Below, piece by piece: positions 33,830 to 42,275 of a DNA stretch of 64,000 bases. The stretch is from Sphingobacteriales bacterium (GTDB taxonomy: Bacteria > Bacteroidota > Bacteroidia > Chitinophagales > Chitinophagaceae). Position numbers and translations under genes: made by a program. The notes beneath the pieces are model-generated. The model had not been told where the DNA came from, ran no database searches, and saw nothing but the letters and a program-made list of their open reading frames with translations. The DNA is taken from positions 124,001-188,000 of the forward strand of contig JACQDV010000008.1 of assembly GCA_016200915.1 (NCBI GenBank). Direction: 5' to 3'. How positions within the stretch are numbered: the stretch's first letter is position 1; the number at the start of each line of letters is the position of its first letter.

Positions 33830-35812
33830 ATGAATACAGGGGAGAATGAACAAGGGTTGAGAAAGATTATTGATATGACGAGGCTGATAAGTATTGTATT
33901 ACTGGCTTTGCATTTCTATTATTATTGCTACAGCGCATTTGCAAAATGGCAACTGACCGCAACAATTTCAGACAGGCTGTTGACTAATATCCGTAACACC
34001 GGATTGTTTAACAATTTTAATGTTTCAAAATTAATAAGCCTGGGTTTTTTAATTATTTCCTTATTTGGTGCAAGAGGTAAGAAGGATGAGAAACTCAATT
34101 ATAAAACTGCCTTTGCTTACATCATCACCGGGCTGGCAATTTTCTTTTGCAGCTTTCTTATTTTGTATTCAAAATTTGCCATTGAAACGATTGCTATTGT
34201 TTATATGTCGCTTTGTACAATCGGCTTCATTCTAATATTAACAGGCGGCACTTTACTATCAAGAGTCATTCAAACAAAGTTTAACAACAAGGATATTTTC
34301 AATAAGGAAAATGAAAGCTTTCCGCAGGAGGAAAGATTGCTGCAAAATGAATTTTCCATTAACCTGCCGGCAAAGTATCATTTGAAAAATAAGGTAAGGA
34401 AAAGCTGGATAAATATCATCAATCCCTTCCGGGCTTTACTGGTGCTGGGTTCTCCCGGTTCAGGTAAATCTTACTTTGTAATCCGGCATGTAATTACACA
34501 ACATATCAGTAAAGGCTTTGCCATGTTTGTGTATGATTTTAAGTATGACGATTTGAGCAGGATTGTTTATAACACCTGGCTTAAATACAAACCCAATTAT
34601 CCGGTAGTTCCAAAGTTTTATGTCATCAATTTTGAAGACTTAAGTTGCAGCCATCGTTGCAATCCGCTTGACCATACCACTATGACCGATATAACCGATG
34701 CGGCAGAAGCTGCCAGAACCATTTTAATGGGTTTAAACAGGGAATGGATAAAACGACAGGGTGATTTTTTTGTAGAATCACCAATCAATTTTCTGACTGC
34801 TATTATTTGGTTCTTACGAAAGTTCAGGGATGGAGAATTTTGTACGCTGCCGCATGTAATTGAATTGATGCAAACGGAGTATGACAATCTATTTACAGTA
34901 CTAAGAACAGAAAAAGAAGTGGAAGTGTTAATCAACCCATTTATTACAGCTTATCTCAATGATGCAATGGAACAATTAGAAGGACAAATTGCATCAGCTA
35001 AGATTGCGATGGCAAGACTTTCATCACCGCAATTGTATTACGTTTTATCAGGTAATGATTTTACCCTGGACATCAATAATCCTAAAGAACCTAAGATTAT
35101 TTGCATGGGAAATAACCCGCAAAAAATACAAATCTATGGTGCTGTACTTTCTCTTTATATCAGCCGCCTGGTAAAAATTGTAAACAAAAAAGGCAAACAA
35201 AAAAGCAGTTTAATTTTTGATGAGTTTCCGACTATTTACCTGAATAATATGGACAGCCTGATTGCAACTGCAAGAAGTAATAAAGTGGCCACTACATTAG
35301 CCGTACAGGATTTTAGCCAGTTGAGAAAAGACTATGGTAAAGAGCAGGCAGATGTAATTATGAATATCTGTGGTAACATTATCAGCGGACAGGTAACAGG
35401 TGATACCGCCAAACAATTGTCTGAACGGTTTGGGAAGATTATGCAGGACAGGGCAAGCTATTCCGTCAACCGTACAGATACTTCGGTCAGTCATTCCAAA
35501 CAATTGGAAACGGCCATTCCGCCATCAAAAATATCTGCATTGAGTTCTGGCGATTTTGTTGGTATGGTAGCCGATGACCCTGACCAAAAGATTGAATTAA
35601 AAACTTTTCATTCTTCTATCCTTAACGACCATGCTGCATTAAAAGCAGAACAGGAGACGTATAAAGAAATACCGGTGGTAAGAAAATTAGATAACAGTAT
35701 CATCCAGCGTAACTATTTGCAAATAAAGCAGGAGGTGCAAGACTTGGTTCAGGCAGAAATCGAAAGGGTGCTGGGTGAACCGGGGCTGCAGCATCTGGTG
35801 ATAAAGAAATAA
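33830..35812 (+). CDS. traG: type IV coupling protein, TraG/VirD4 family
   Basis: A 660-residue ATPase. N-terminal membrane helices (about 20-40, 65-85, 100-145) precede the motor domain. Walker A is GSPGSGKS (G207, K213) and the Walker B region SSLIFDEFPTIY is intact. Conserved TraG/VirD4 features such as ATARSNKVATTLAVQDFSQL follow. It pumps relaxosome DNA toward a mating-pore complex. No mating-pair formation genes (VirB-like or Tra) are present in the window, so it would have to dock on another element's apparatus or is no longer functional. Confidence 0.88.
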   Translation: MNTGENEQGLRKIIDMTRLISIVLLALHFYYYCYSAFAKWQLTATISDRLLTNIRNTGLFNNFNVSKLISLGFLIISLFGARGKKDEKLNYKTAFAYIITGLAIFFCSFLILYSKFAIETIAIVYMSLCTIGFILILTGGTLLSRVIQTKFNNKDIFNKENESFPQEERLLQNEFSINLPAKYHLKNKVRKSWINIINPFRALLVLGSPGSGKSYFVIRHVITQHISKGFAMFVYDFKYDDLSRIVYNTWLKYKPNYPVVPKFYVINFEDLSCSHRCNPLDHTTMTDITDAAEAARTILMGLNREWIKRQGDFFVESPINFLTAIIWFLRKFRDGEFCTLPHVIELMQTEYDNLFTVLRTEKEVEVLINPFITAYLNDAMEQLEGQIASAKIAMARLSSPQLYYVLSGNDFTLDINNPKEPKIICMGNNPQKIQIYGAVLSLYISRLVKIVNKKGKQKSSLIFDEFPTIYLNNMDSLIATARSNKVATTLAVQDFSQLRKDYGKEQADVIMNICGNIISGQVTGDTAKQLSERFGKIMQDRASYSVNRTDTSVSHSKQLETAIPPSKISALSSGDFVGMVADDPDQKIELKTFHSSILNDHAALKAEQETYKEIPVVRKLDNSIIQRNYLQIKQEVQDLVQAEIERVLGEPGLQHLVIKK

Positions 35813-35834
35813 TTGTTAAACAAAAGCGTGTGTT

Positions 35835-36902
35835 ATGAATATGAAGAAAGAGTTTTCTGCAATTATTAAAATAATTGAACAGGCAAGGCAAAACGCCTAT
35901 ACTGCTGTAAACATTGAGATGATAAACTGCTATTGGCAGGTAGGTGAATTTATTAGCAGCAAGGTTTCTAAAGCCAATTGGGGTGATAAAACGGTGCAGC
36001 AGTTAGCAGACCATATCCAAAACGAATATCCTGATTTAAAAGGCTATAATCGCCTTGGTTTGTATAGAATGAAGCGGTTTTACGAGACTTACAACAGCTC
36101 TCCATTTGTATCACCAGCGGTGATACAAATGGAAAAGACAAAAACACCCCAACCCAAAATCGTATCACCAGTGGTGACACAATTTTCTTCTGATATCCGG
36201 CGATCCATGCTTTGCCAGATTAGCTGGACACACCACCTCGTTATTTTATCCGGTACTAAAACAGAAGCCGAACGGGACTTTTATATCAATCTGTGCATTA
36301 AAGAGCGGTATGGTAAAAGAGAATTAGAACGGCAAATCAGCAGCGGCTTATTTGAAAGGGTGATTATTGGCAAGCAAAGCTTACCGCCCAGTAAAAATGA
36401 ATTACACCAAAACATGGTAAACACGTTCAAGGATAATTATGTGTTTGAATTTTTAAACCTGCCGGAAGAACATAGTGAAGACGATTTACAAAAGGCTTTG
36501 ATTACACAGCTAAAAACTTTCATACTTGAATTGGGTAAAGACTTTTTATTTATCGGTGAAGAATACCGCTTGCAGGTAGGCAACAGCGATTTTTATATTG
36601 ACCTTTTATTTTACCACAGATCCTTGCGTTGTATGGCAGCGTTTGAATTGAAGGCTGACAAATTTAAACCGGAACATTTAGGGCAGCTCAACTTTTATCT
36701 GGAAGCATTGGACAGGGATGTAAAGAAAGCTGATGAAAACCCCAGCATTGGTATATTACTCTGCAGGTCTAAAGATGATGCAGTAGTGGAGTATGCAATG
36801 AACCGTTATTTGTCACCGGCGCTGGTAGCGGAGTACCAGACTAAGCTGCCGGATAAGAAGCTGTTGCAGGACAGGGTAAGGAAGTTGTTTGAGGGTAAGT
36901 GA
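35835..36902 (+). CDS. DUF1016/YhcG PD-(D/E)XK nuclease family protein
   Basis: A 355-residue protein with an N-terminal DUF1016_N region (NCYWQVGEFI, then YNRLGLYRMKRFYE). The C-terminal nuclease domain (FLFIGEEYRLQVGNSDFYID followed by LLFYHRSLRCMAAFELK) supplies the D and E-x-K residues. The family is common on mobile elements and next to restriction systems. The linker between domains carries an unusual repeated SPxVxQ phrase (SPAVIQM and SPVVTQF) encoded by palindromic DNA, absent from typical family members of minimal length. The last gene of the mobilization module, 22 bp after traG. Confidence 0.85.
   Translation: MNMKKEFSAIIKIIEQARQNAYTAVNIEMINCYWQVGEFISSKVSKANWGDKTVQQLADHIQNEYPDLKGYNRLGLYRMKRFYETYNSSPFVSPAVIQMEKTKTPQPKIVSPVVTQFSSDIRRSMLCQISWTHHLVILSGTKTEAERDFYINLCIKERYGKRELERQISSGLFERVIIGKQSLPPSKNELHQNMVNTFKDNYVFEFLNLPEEHSEDDLQKALITQLKTFILELGKDFLFIGEEYRLQVGNSDFYIDLLFYHRSLRCMAAFELKADKFKPEHLGQLNFYLEALDRDVKKADENPSIGILLCRSKDDAVVEYAMNRYLSPALVAEYQTKLPDKKLLQDRVRKLFEGK
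36101..36180. repeat. palindromic repeat inside the DUF1016 gene
   Basis: A perfect 15-bp inverted repeat (TCCATTTGTATCACC at 36101-36115 and its complement at 36119-36133, 3-bp centre) is followed about 52 bp later by a degenerate partner GTATCACCAGTGGTGACAC (36162-36180). Both copies keep the reading frame and encode a similar peptide phrase. This looks like an in-frame duplicated palindromic element. Confidence 0.75.
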
Positions 36903-37022
36903 TCATACTTATGTCTTCAATGTTAAAACCTGAGGTATATAATTCAAGATTATGTGTTATTTTAGAGAATTAAAGACTACTTTAAAAGCCTTCTAATCAA
37001 CCATTAAACCCAACTTCTGCCT

Positions 37023-38048
37023 ATGCTTGCTGTATCCCGTTACATTATCCATGAAGTGCATAAAGAGTTTAAAGTTATAGGAGCAACCGTCGAGCCGTCA
37101 CTTCAGGTTCCAGTTATTGACGATTTTGCTAAAAAACTTATTGAGGAGACTCACAAGTCGTTTGGAATGTCGACATCATTAAAAAATACAAAATTTGAAG
37201 ATGGTCATTCAACGCCATTTCATACTGGGTTAACTAACTATCTTGATTTGGAAACCGAAGATGACTTTTATTCTTATACCATTAATTCTTTAAATGACCT
37301 TAAAGAACGAATAGAAAATGAACAATTTGCTACAGGGGGTTACTATCTTTTTGCCGATTATCATTTTGATGCAAGAAGATATGTTTCGGCAATACTTCTA
37401 AGAAAAAAGTCAGGAATAAATTTCCAAAAAGTGAATAATGTTTTCAGACCTGTGGAAGGGGAAACCCTGAATATTGAGAAAATTGCAATGGGGTTTAGAT
37501 TAAATTACGGGATATTTATTTCTGATGACCCTGATAAAAATTATGTTGCCCTGATAACTACGCAGCAGGATAAGCTTTCAGGTTATTTTCGGAAATGGGT
37601 TCAGGCGGCCGGTATAATTTCAAATGATAAAAATACATCGGCACTTGTAAAAATTATAAATAGCATTGATATTCCAGTAGATGAAAACGGTGCTTCAAAA
37701 TATCCTTCGAGAGAAGAAATGAAGAAAGCCTTTTATGACGTTGTTGAACAAAGCCCTGGAAAATCAGTTAATCTTATGCAGCTTTCCCAATACTTTTATG
37801 GAGAAGCACAAGAGCAATATATATCTGAGTATGCACAACAAAATTCAATTACGATAGATACTGAATTCAAACGTTCATCTACTGTTTTGAAAAAGCTAAT
37901 TACAATCAGAGCGAAAACACCAGGGATAGAGTTAAATGTGGATTACGACAAATTAAATGCAAATGAAGTAGATGTTCAAGACAATATTGTAATTATACGT
38001 TCACAGGCGATAGTTGACCAGATTAACCAACAACGAAATGAGCAGTAA
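37023..38048 (+). CDS. NdpA/YejK-type nucleoid-associated protein
   Basis: A 341-residue protein with the NA37 (PF04245) core: LFADYHFDARRYVSAILLRK, IEKIAMGFRLNYGIFIS and LITTQQDKLSGYFRKWV. E. coli YejK is a DNA-binding nucleoid protein of unclear function. Here the gene is first in an overlapping three-gene cassette with a membrane protein and a HEPN-like protein, inserted between a mobilization module and Wadjet. That placement suggests an accessory defence or stability role rather than a housekeeping one. Confidence 0.75.
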   Translation: MLAVSRYIIHEVHKEFKVIGATVEPSLQVPVIDDFAKKLIEETHKSFGMSTSLKNTKFEDGHSTPFHTGLTNYLDLETEDDFYSYTINSLNDLKERIENEQFATGGYYLFADYHFDARRYVSAILLRKKSGINFQKVNNVFRPVEGETLNIEKIAMGFRLNYGIFISDDPDKNYVALITTQQDKLSGYFRKWVQAAGIISNDKNTSALVKIINSIDIPVDENGASKYPSREEMKKAFYDVVEQSPGKSVNLMQLSQYFYGEAQEQYISEYAQQNSITIDTEFKRSSTVLKKLITIRAKTPGIELNVDYDKLNANEVDVQDNIVIIRSQAIVDQINQQRNEQ

Positions 38049-39231
38049 CGAACATATTGATTTTGTAATTGCGGCAATATGTGCAGCAAATGCAAACCCA
38101 ACATTTAATGGGCGTTCAGTAAGATATTCTTATGTTCCTTTACAAAAAGATGAGTTGGAGAATAATTTGAAAGAACTTCAAATTAGTTATGAGCTTCATC
38201 TCAATAACCAGTGCGAAATAAGGATTGACGTAGCTTATGATAATGGGCAACTTTTATTTTTTTATGATGATGAAGATTTTTTTAACCGGAGCATTAATCA
38301 TCTTGATCATTTTAGTGCAAATAGGATAATTATTCTTTTTCATGAAGGCAAACAGGTTAATAAATTTGCCGGTGAGTTATTTACTTCGGCGAAGGCAATT
38401 TTTTTTAATTTTTACAGCTATCATCAAATACTTCAATTGCTTGAAAAGCAGGAGCATTTCATGTCCGTTCATTCAAAACCCGACAGGCAATTTGTAATCT
38501 TTTCATCTGAAACTGGACCTTTTTACATTGGATATGATTTACATGAGGTGAAAGTTAAAAATTTGGAAGATCTCAGTTTAGTATATAATTCTTTAGCGAC
38601 CCAACTTCAAAAGATAGATTTTGTCCAATATTTTAAGTCGGCTGTTATACAGGCAGTACATGAATATCCTGTGAAAGAGCGTTTTTATTACTTGATACAG
38701 TCTTTAAGGGTTATTTTAAGTGTTGCCGAGAGAGACCATTATGTCTATATCAGGAACTTTAATTTTGAAAAGATAAAATCAAAATTCAAGGAAGAGCGAA
38801 ATAAATACATGGAGAGTATTGAGAAAAATATTGAAAGTGTAAATAAGCAAGTAACTTCTTTTCCTTTAACATTTGCAGCTTCGGCATTTGCAGGTTTCCA
38901 GGTTAAGGATAAGCCTGCCATTTTACTTCTGATTGTCGGGGCTTATTTTGTTTATACGGTTGTAGCTTATAAGGTTTTGAGTATAGCGTCCTATAATACT
39001 GAGGGTATTAAAGCAGATGTTGATAATGAGTCTGATAAACTTAAAAAAGGTTATGAAATAGTCTTCAATGAATTTGAAAATGATTTCACAAGAATTAATA
39101 CAAAGCTCAATATGATTAACAATCTTATTAGTATTTTAAAAATTGTTTTAGTTTCCCTCCTCGTGGCTTTTATGATATTTTCTGTGTATGAAATATTTTA
39201 TATCAATCACACTGTAGTTAAGCCATTGTAA
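38038..39231 (+). CDS. unknown membrane protein with coiled-coil region and two to three C-terminal TM helices
   Basis: About 397 residues from the ATG at 38038, which overlaps the NdpA-like stop by 11 bp. The N-terminal 250 residues are soluble with no recognised family. A charged segment (FEKIKSKFKEERNKYMESIE, then a run likely to be coiled coil) leads to a TM segment near ILLLIVGAYFVYTVVAYKVL and a second near IVLVSLLVAFMIFSVYEIFY. The architecture of a cytosolic sensor-like domain tethered to the membrane is seen in several abortive-infection effectors, but no function is proven. The stop overlaps the next start (TAATG). Confidence 0.65.
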   Translation: MSSNEHIDFVIAAICAANANPTFNGRSVRYSYVPLQKDELENNLKELQISYELHLNNQCEIRIDVAYDNGQLLFFYDDEDFFNRSINHLDHFSANRIIILFHEGKQVNKFAGELFTSAKAIFFNFYSYHQILQLLEKQEHFMSVHSKPDRQFVIFSSETGPFYIGYDLHEVKVKNLEDLSLVYNSLATQLQKIDFVQYFKSAVIQAVHEYPVKERFYYLIQSLRVILSVAERDHYVYIRNFNFEKIKSKFKEERNKYMESIEKNIESVNKQVTSFPLTFAASAFAGFQVKDKPAILLLIVGAYFVYTVVAYKVLSIASYNTEGIKADVDNESDKLKKGYEIVFNEFENDFTRINTKLNMINNLISILKIVLVSLLVAFMIFSVYEIFYINHTVVKPL

Positions 39232-40103
39232 TGACTATTAAAGATTTTTTAAAGAGCCTAATTCAAATAGCTAAATCTGATTTGGCAGCTAGTAACCTAC
39301 TTTTTAGTAATGGATTTTATTTGCAATCAACCTTTTATTTACAACAAGGAGTTGAAAAGGGGAATAAAGCCTTTGCAATCTTCAATGAGTTTATAAAGGT
39401 TGATGAAATTAAACACTTAGGGCATGACCACATTGAGCTTCATAAAAAAGGAATCAATTTGCAGTTAGGTAAATTGAAAATTTTAAACGACGATAGAACT
39501 GAGGTAAGAGAATTCATAGATACTATTGCCAGCCATACAAATATTGATTATAAGGGCTACATCAAATCTTTAGAAAAATCAAGGGACATAAAAAATGATT
39601 GGCAGAAATTTAATATAGTTGAAATAACTGGAGAAGAGTTAGCTGGATTACTTGAAGAAATAGATTTTGAAATTGATGAACCTGCTGATACTTCAAAAGA
39701 AACAAGAGATAAATTAGTCAAACAATTAAAAGATAAACTTCAAGGATTTATCTTGCCATTGGTTCATAAACTTAAAAATAAGTACCCGGCAATTGAAATT
39801 GATGAGATTGATACTTTCTTTCTCGATGATAATAACTTAGATGAACTTGCCCATACAATGCTTGACTTCGGAGAATATTTAAGAAAATTTATTCCTGCAT
39901 TCTACAAAATATACATACTTGGGTTCATCCTGTATCCTTTGGTTTCAAAGGTGCGTTACCCAGATTTTGAAGAGAAATTTGATCCAATGAACATTTTTAC
40001 TATAAATCATCCGTTGGTTAATCAGCAGCCAAGGTTACATAAATTGGCATCAACAGCTCTGGGGATTTTGGAATCAATTATGAACGTGCCTATATCAATT
40101 TAG
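39231..40103 (+). CDS. HEPN-like protein, third gene of the NdpA cassette
   Basis: A 290-residue protein. The N-terminal region LIQIAKSDLAASNLLF, then STFYLQQGVEKGNKAFAIFN has the HEPN pattern (aligned helices with 'QgvEKgxKA'). A canonical R-x4-6-H RNase motif is not evident, so it may be catalytically inert or use a variant. The C-terminal half is helical with a hydrophobic segment near FYKIYILGFILYPLVSK. It starts on the last base of the preceding stop codon. As in MNT-HEPN and AbiV-like systems it could be a partner or a regulator. Confidence 0.6.
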   Translation: MTIKDFLKSLIQIAKSDLAASNLLFSNGFYLQSTFYLQQGVEKGNKAFAIFNEFIKVDEIKHLGHDHIELHKKGINLQLGKLKILNDDRTEVREFIDTIASHTNIDYKGYIKSLEKSRDIKNDWQKFNIVEITGEELAGLLEEIDFEIDEPADTSKETRDKLVKQLKDKLQGFILPLVHKLKNKYPAIEIDEIDTFFLDDNNLDELAHTMLDFGEYLRKFIPAFYKIYILGFILYPLVSKVRYPDFEEKFDPMNIFTINHPLVNQQPRLHKLASTALGILESIMNVPISI

Positions 40104-40270
40104 CTTAGTTTTTTCTAATGACATTTCAGAAAAGTATGGTTGTATATAGCAGACAGGATGTAAAATGTAAAAATAGCGGTGCTAGAGATTAAATATGTTT
40201 GCTTATAATTTATGAAGCTATAAAGTCTTAAATTCATTCCTGATTGTCCAAAATAACCCTAATCTGGAAA

Positions 40271-41695
40271 ATGAACTTCGAAAAAGCCCTGGCCATATAC
40301 CGAAACGATAAAACCCTGCAGATACTCCGGGCTGAACACTTTCCCTTACTGGTAAGTTTTTTTCATTTTGCATTTAAAGAACAGAATAAAGACAGGTATT
40401 TGCAATCTTCATTAAGCAGCCTTCTTACCGATTTTATTTTCGCTCTTGAACGGAATGGGGTAGATGATTATCAGCAGCAGTCGCTGGAGTACCTTCAAAA
40501 ATGGACACAACAGGGATACCTGCGAAGGTTTTATGATATGGGGGATGAACCTTTTTATGAGTTATCTCCGCCTGTAATAAATGCCCTCAGATGGTTGGAT
40601 GATCTGAATAAGCAGCAATTTACCGGTACATACAGCAGGCTCGTACAGTTTTTTACGCTGTTGCAGAAAATTGTGAATAAAACGATGGGGCCATATGAAC
40701 GTATCCAACAGTTGCAACAGGAAAAAAATAAAATTGATGGGGAAATAGAAAAAATCAAGAAAGGTAATTATGAAAAACCGTCGGATACGCTGATAAAAGA
40801 AGAGTATTTTTTAGCAGAAGAAACTGCAAGGCGTTTGCTGGCTGACTTCAGGCAGGTAGAAGAAAACTTTAGGGAGCTTGATACCCAAACAAGGCAGAAA
40901 ATTATCAAAAGTAATCTTACAAAAGGAAAGCTGCTGGATGATATTTTCAAAGAACAGGATTATTTGTGGGATACCGACCAGGGAAAGAGTTTTAAAGCTT
41001 TTTGGGAATTTTTAATGAGCGAAAGTATGCAGCAGGAACTGGAGCAGCTAATTGAAAAACTAAATAAAATTCCAGCAATCATAGAAGTAAAGCAGGAGCA
41101 GGTGGTTGACCGTATAAAGACTAATCTTGTGGAAGCCGGTGATAAAGTAAACAGAAGTAATGATGGGTTGATTGAGCAGTTAAGGAAATACGTTGAACAG
41201 AAAAACCTTTCTGAAAGCAGGCATATTCTTAAAAGTATAGAAAAAATCGAGTTGCTCCTGCTTGAGAATAAAGACAATATCGATGTGCAGGAATGCCTGA
41301 TGGAGATTAACGGTTTGTTCCGCCCGGTTTTATTGATGGACAAACCGTTGTTTACGCCACCTGTAAAAATTGCATTTGATGCTGCTGCTATACAGGCAGG
41401 TGCTGCCGATGGTGATACCGCAATTCTGTTTGAACAATTTTATATCGATTTAGACGAGTTAAAAAGCAACGTCAAAAATTTGCTGAAGTTAAAGCCGCAG
41501 GTTTCGCTGTCCGATGTAATAATGCAGTATGAAGTCAAAAAAGGAATGGCTGAATTGCTTGGTTACATACAGATCGCTTCTACGGATGAAAAGCACTATG
41601 TAAATAATGAAAGAACGGAAACGTTGCGTATTGCCAATAGCTATAATGAAAATAAATACGAAGTGGAGGCACCGCTTATCATTTTTAAAAGATAG
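40271..41695 (+). CDS. jetA: Wadjet JetA (DUF3375)
   Basis: A 474-residue protein starting MNFEKALAIYRNDKTLQIL, the expected JetA opening. The start at 40271 is preferred to a TTG at 40244. It has two winged-helix-like segments at the N-terminus and a long coiled region in the middle. JetA is the kleisin-like subunit of the MukBEF-related Wadjet complex. First gene of a complete jetABCD operon; jetB starts 3 bp after its stop. The 167-bp gap upstream (40104-40270) should hold the promoter, though I could not assign one. Confidence 0.87.
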   Translation: MNFEKALAIYRNDKTLQILRAEHFPLLVSFFHFAFKEQNKDRYLQSSLSSLLTDFIFALERNGVDDYQQQSLEYLQKWTQQGYLRRFYDMGDEPFYELSPPVINALRWLDDLNKQQFTGTYSRLVQFFTLLQKIVNKTMGPYERIQQLQQEKNKIDGEIEKIKKGNYEKPSDTLIKEEYFLAEETARRLLADFRQVEENFRELDTQTRQKIIKSNLTKGKLLDDIFKEQDYLWDTDQGKSFKAFWEFLMSESMQQELEQLIEKLNKIPAIIEVKQEQVVDRIKTNLVEAGDKVNRSNDGLIEQLRKYVEQKNLSESRHILKSIEKIELLLLENKDNIDVQECLMEINGLFRPVLLMDKPLFTPPVKIAFDAAAIQAGAADGDTAILFEQFYIDLDELKSNVKNLLKLKPQVSLSDVIMQYEVKKGMAELLGYIQIASTDEKHYVNNERTETLRIANSYNENKYEVEAPLIIFKR

Positions 41696-41698
41696 ACT

Positions 41699-42265
41699 AT
41701 GTTAAGAGACTATTCATTAAGCCTGATAACTATTTTAAAAGGTATTCTTTACGACCATCAAAAGCTGGCATGGGAAAACCTGCTGAAGTATGAACCGGAA
41801 GTAAAAAAATATTTTTCAGCAATAGGGCTTGAAGTGTACATAGATAAAAGCGAGGGGTATGCTTACCTGCGCCAGGCAGAGTTTGAAGAAGAAATAGAAA
41901 TGCCCAGGTTAGCAGAAAAAAGACAGCTAAATTTTTTTACCTCATTGCTGTGTATTGTGTTGAGAAAATATTTGCTTGAAAAAGATGCAGAAGCCGGAAC
42001 CATAAGAGTAACCATCAGCCACGAAGAAATCATAAACAGAATGAAATCCTTTCTGCCTGCTGCTCCTGATGAAGCAAAGCAGCAGGATAAGATAACAACT
42101 GCAATAACGAAGGTGATAGATATCGGTTTTTTAAAAAAACTCGATGATAACAATAGTGAGTATGAGATACACCGGATAATTAAGGGATTTGTAAATGCAG
42201 TAGTGATAGATGACACATTAAAAAGATTGGAATTGTATGCTGCTGAAAAGCAAATAACAGATTAG
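41699..42265 (+). CDS. jetB: Wadjet JetB (DUF4194)
   Basis: A 188-residue protein of the DUF4194 type (YLRQAEFEEEIEMPRLAEKR, then LLCIVLRKYLLEKD and TAITKVIDIGFLKKL). It is the MukE-like winged-helix subunit of the Wadjet complex that bridges the kleisin and the SMC-like ATPase. It lies between jetA and jetC with 3- and 10-bp gaps. Confidence 0.87.
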   Translation: MLRDYSLSLITILKGILYDHQKLAWENLLKYEPEVKKYFSAIGLEVYIDKSEGYAYLRQAEFEEEIEMPRLAEKRQLNFFTSLLCIVLRKYLLEKDAEAGTIRVTISHEEIINRMKSFLPAAPDEAKQQDKITTAITKVIDIGFLKKLDDNNSEYEIHRIIKGFVNAVVIDDTLKRLELYAAEKQITD

Positions 42266-42275
42266 CACCATAATT

